5,131 nucleotides of DNA from Paracoccaceae bacterium (GTDB lineage: Bacteria; Pseudomonadota; Alphaproteobacteria; Rhodobacterales; Rhodobacteraceae): the NCBI GenBank assembly GCA_002401045.1, contig NVSA01000012.1, forward strand, positions 5,405 through 10,535. Reading direction: 5' to 3'. The notes below the pieces were generated by a model that saw only the letters and a program-made list of their open reading frames with translations, was not told where the DNA came from and ran no database searches. The translations under genes were made by a program, and so were the position numbers. This document shows positions 5,130-5,131 of this stretch, piece by piece. How positions within the stretch are numbered: position 1 is the stretch's first letter; each line of letters opens with the position of its first letter.

Positions 5130-5131
5130 TA

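Noticed and set aside
5126..5131. ATG overlapping the stop codon (TAATG) as the start of a coupled downstream gene
   Set aside because: Only two codons are visible, and the upstream GGGGG is not a good Shine-Dalgarno. It cannot be supported from this window.

Overview
The window is almost entirely one gene. A 1685-residue protein is encoded on the + strand from 69 to 5126, preceded by a 68-base leader and followed by 5 bases. It has a Sec signal peptide and 69 cysteines (about 4%), so it is very probably exported to an oxidising compartment and held together by disulfides. I recognise domains, but not a named gene.

Layout. Bases 1-68 hold a weak promoter candidate, a small GC-rich hairpin and a perfect AAGGAGG ribosome binding site. 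The protein then runs in this order: signal peptide (residues 1-21); a galactose-binding-like beta-sandwich (22-197); Ig-like module R1 (216-355); an unrelated unit with vicinal cysteines (361-463); modules R2 to R6 (466-1185); a single metal-binding Asp ladder of the MopE/PF11617 type (1191-1213); modules R7 and R8 (1218-1572), with a peptidoglycan-binding domain nested inside R8; and a strongly basic 12-cysteine tail (1574-1685) with a 21-residue tandem repeat.

The main observation is the array of eight DUF11/CARDB-like beta-sandwich modules. Seven have exactly six cysteines in the same order, suggesting three disulfides each. R2 has four, and it lacks both members of the first pair, which supports C1-C2 pairing. 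The peptidoglycan-binding domain lies between C5 and C6 of R8 rather than being joined end to end. R4 carries a smaller extension in the same loop.

Organism. A Gram-negative bacterium is likely, and an alphaproteobacterium, perhaps Rhodobacterales with moderate GC, is my best guess. This rests on the style of the DUF11-like repeats and the peptidoglycan-binding domain, and is inference only. A working model is a long, disulfide-stiffened periplasmic or envelope protein. Its C-terminal end would be fixed to peptidoglycan, its basic tail would bind anionic polymers, and its N-terminal lectin-like domain would point away from the wall. No partner gene is visible, so no operon can be described.
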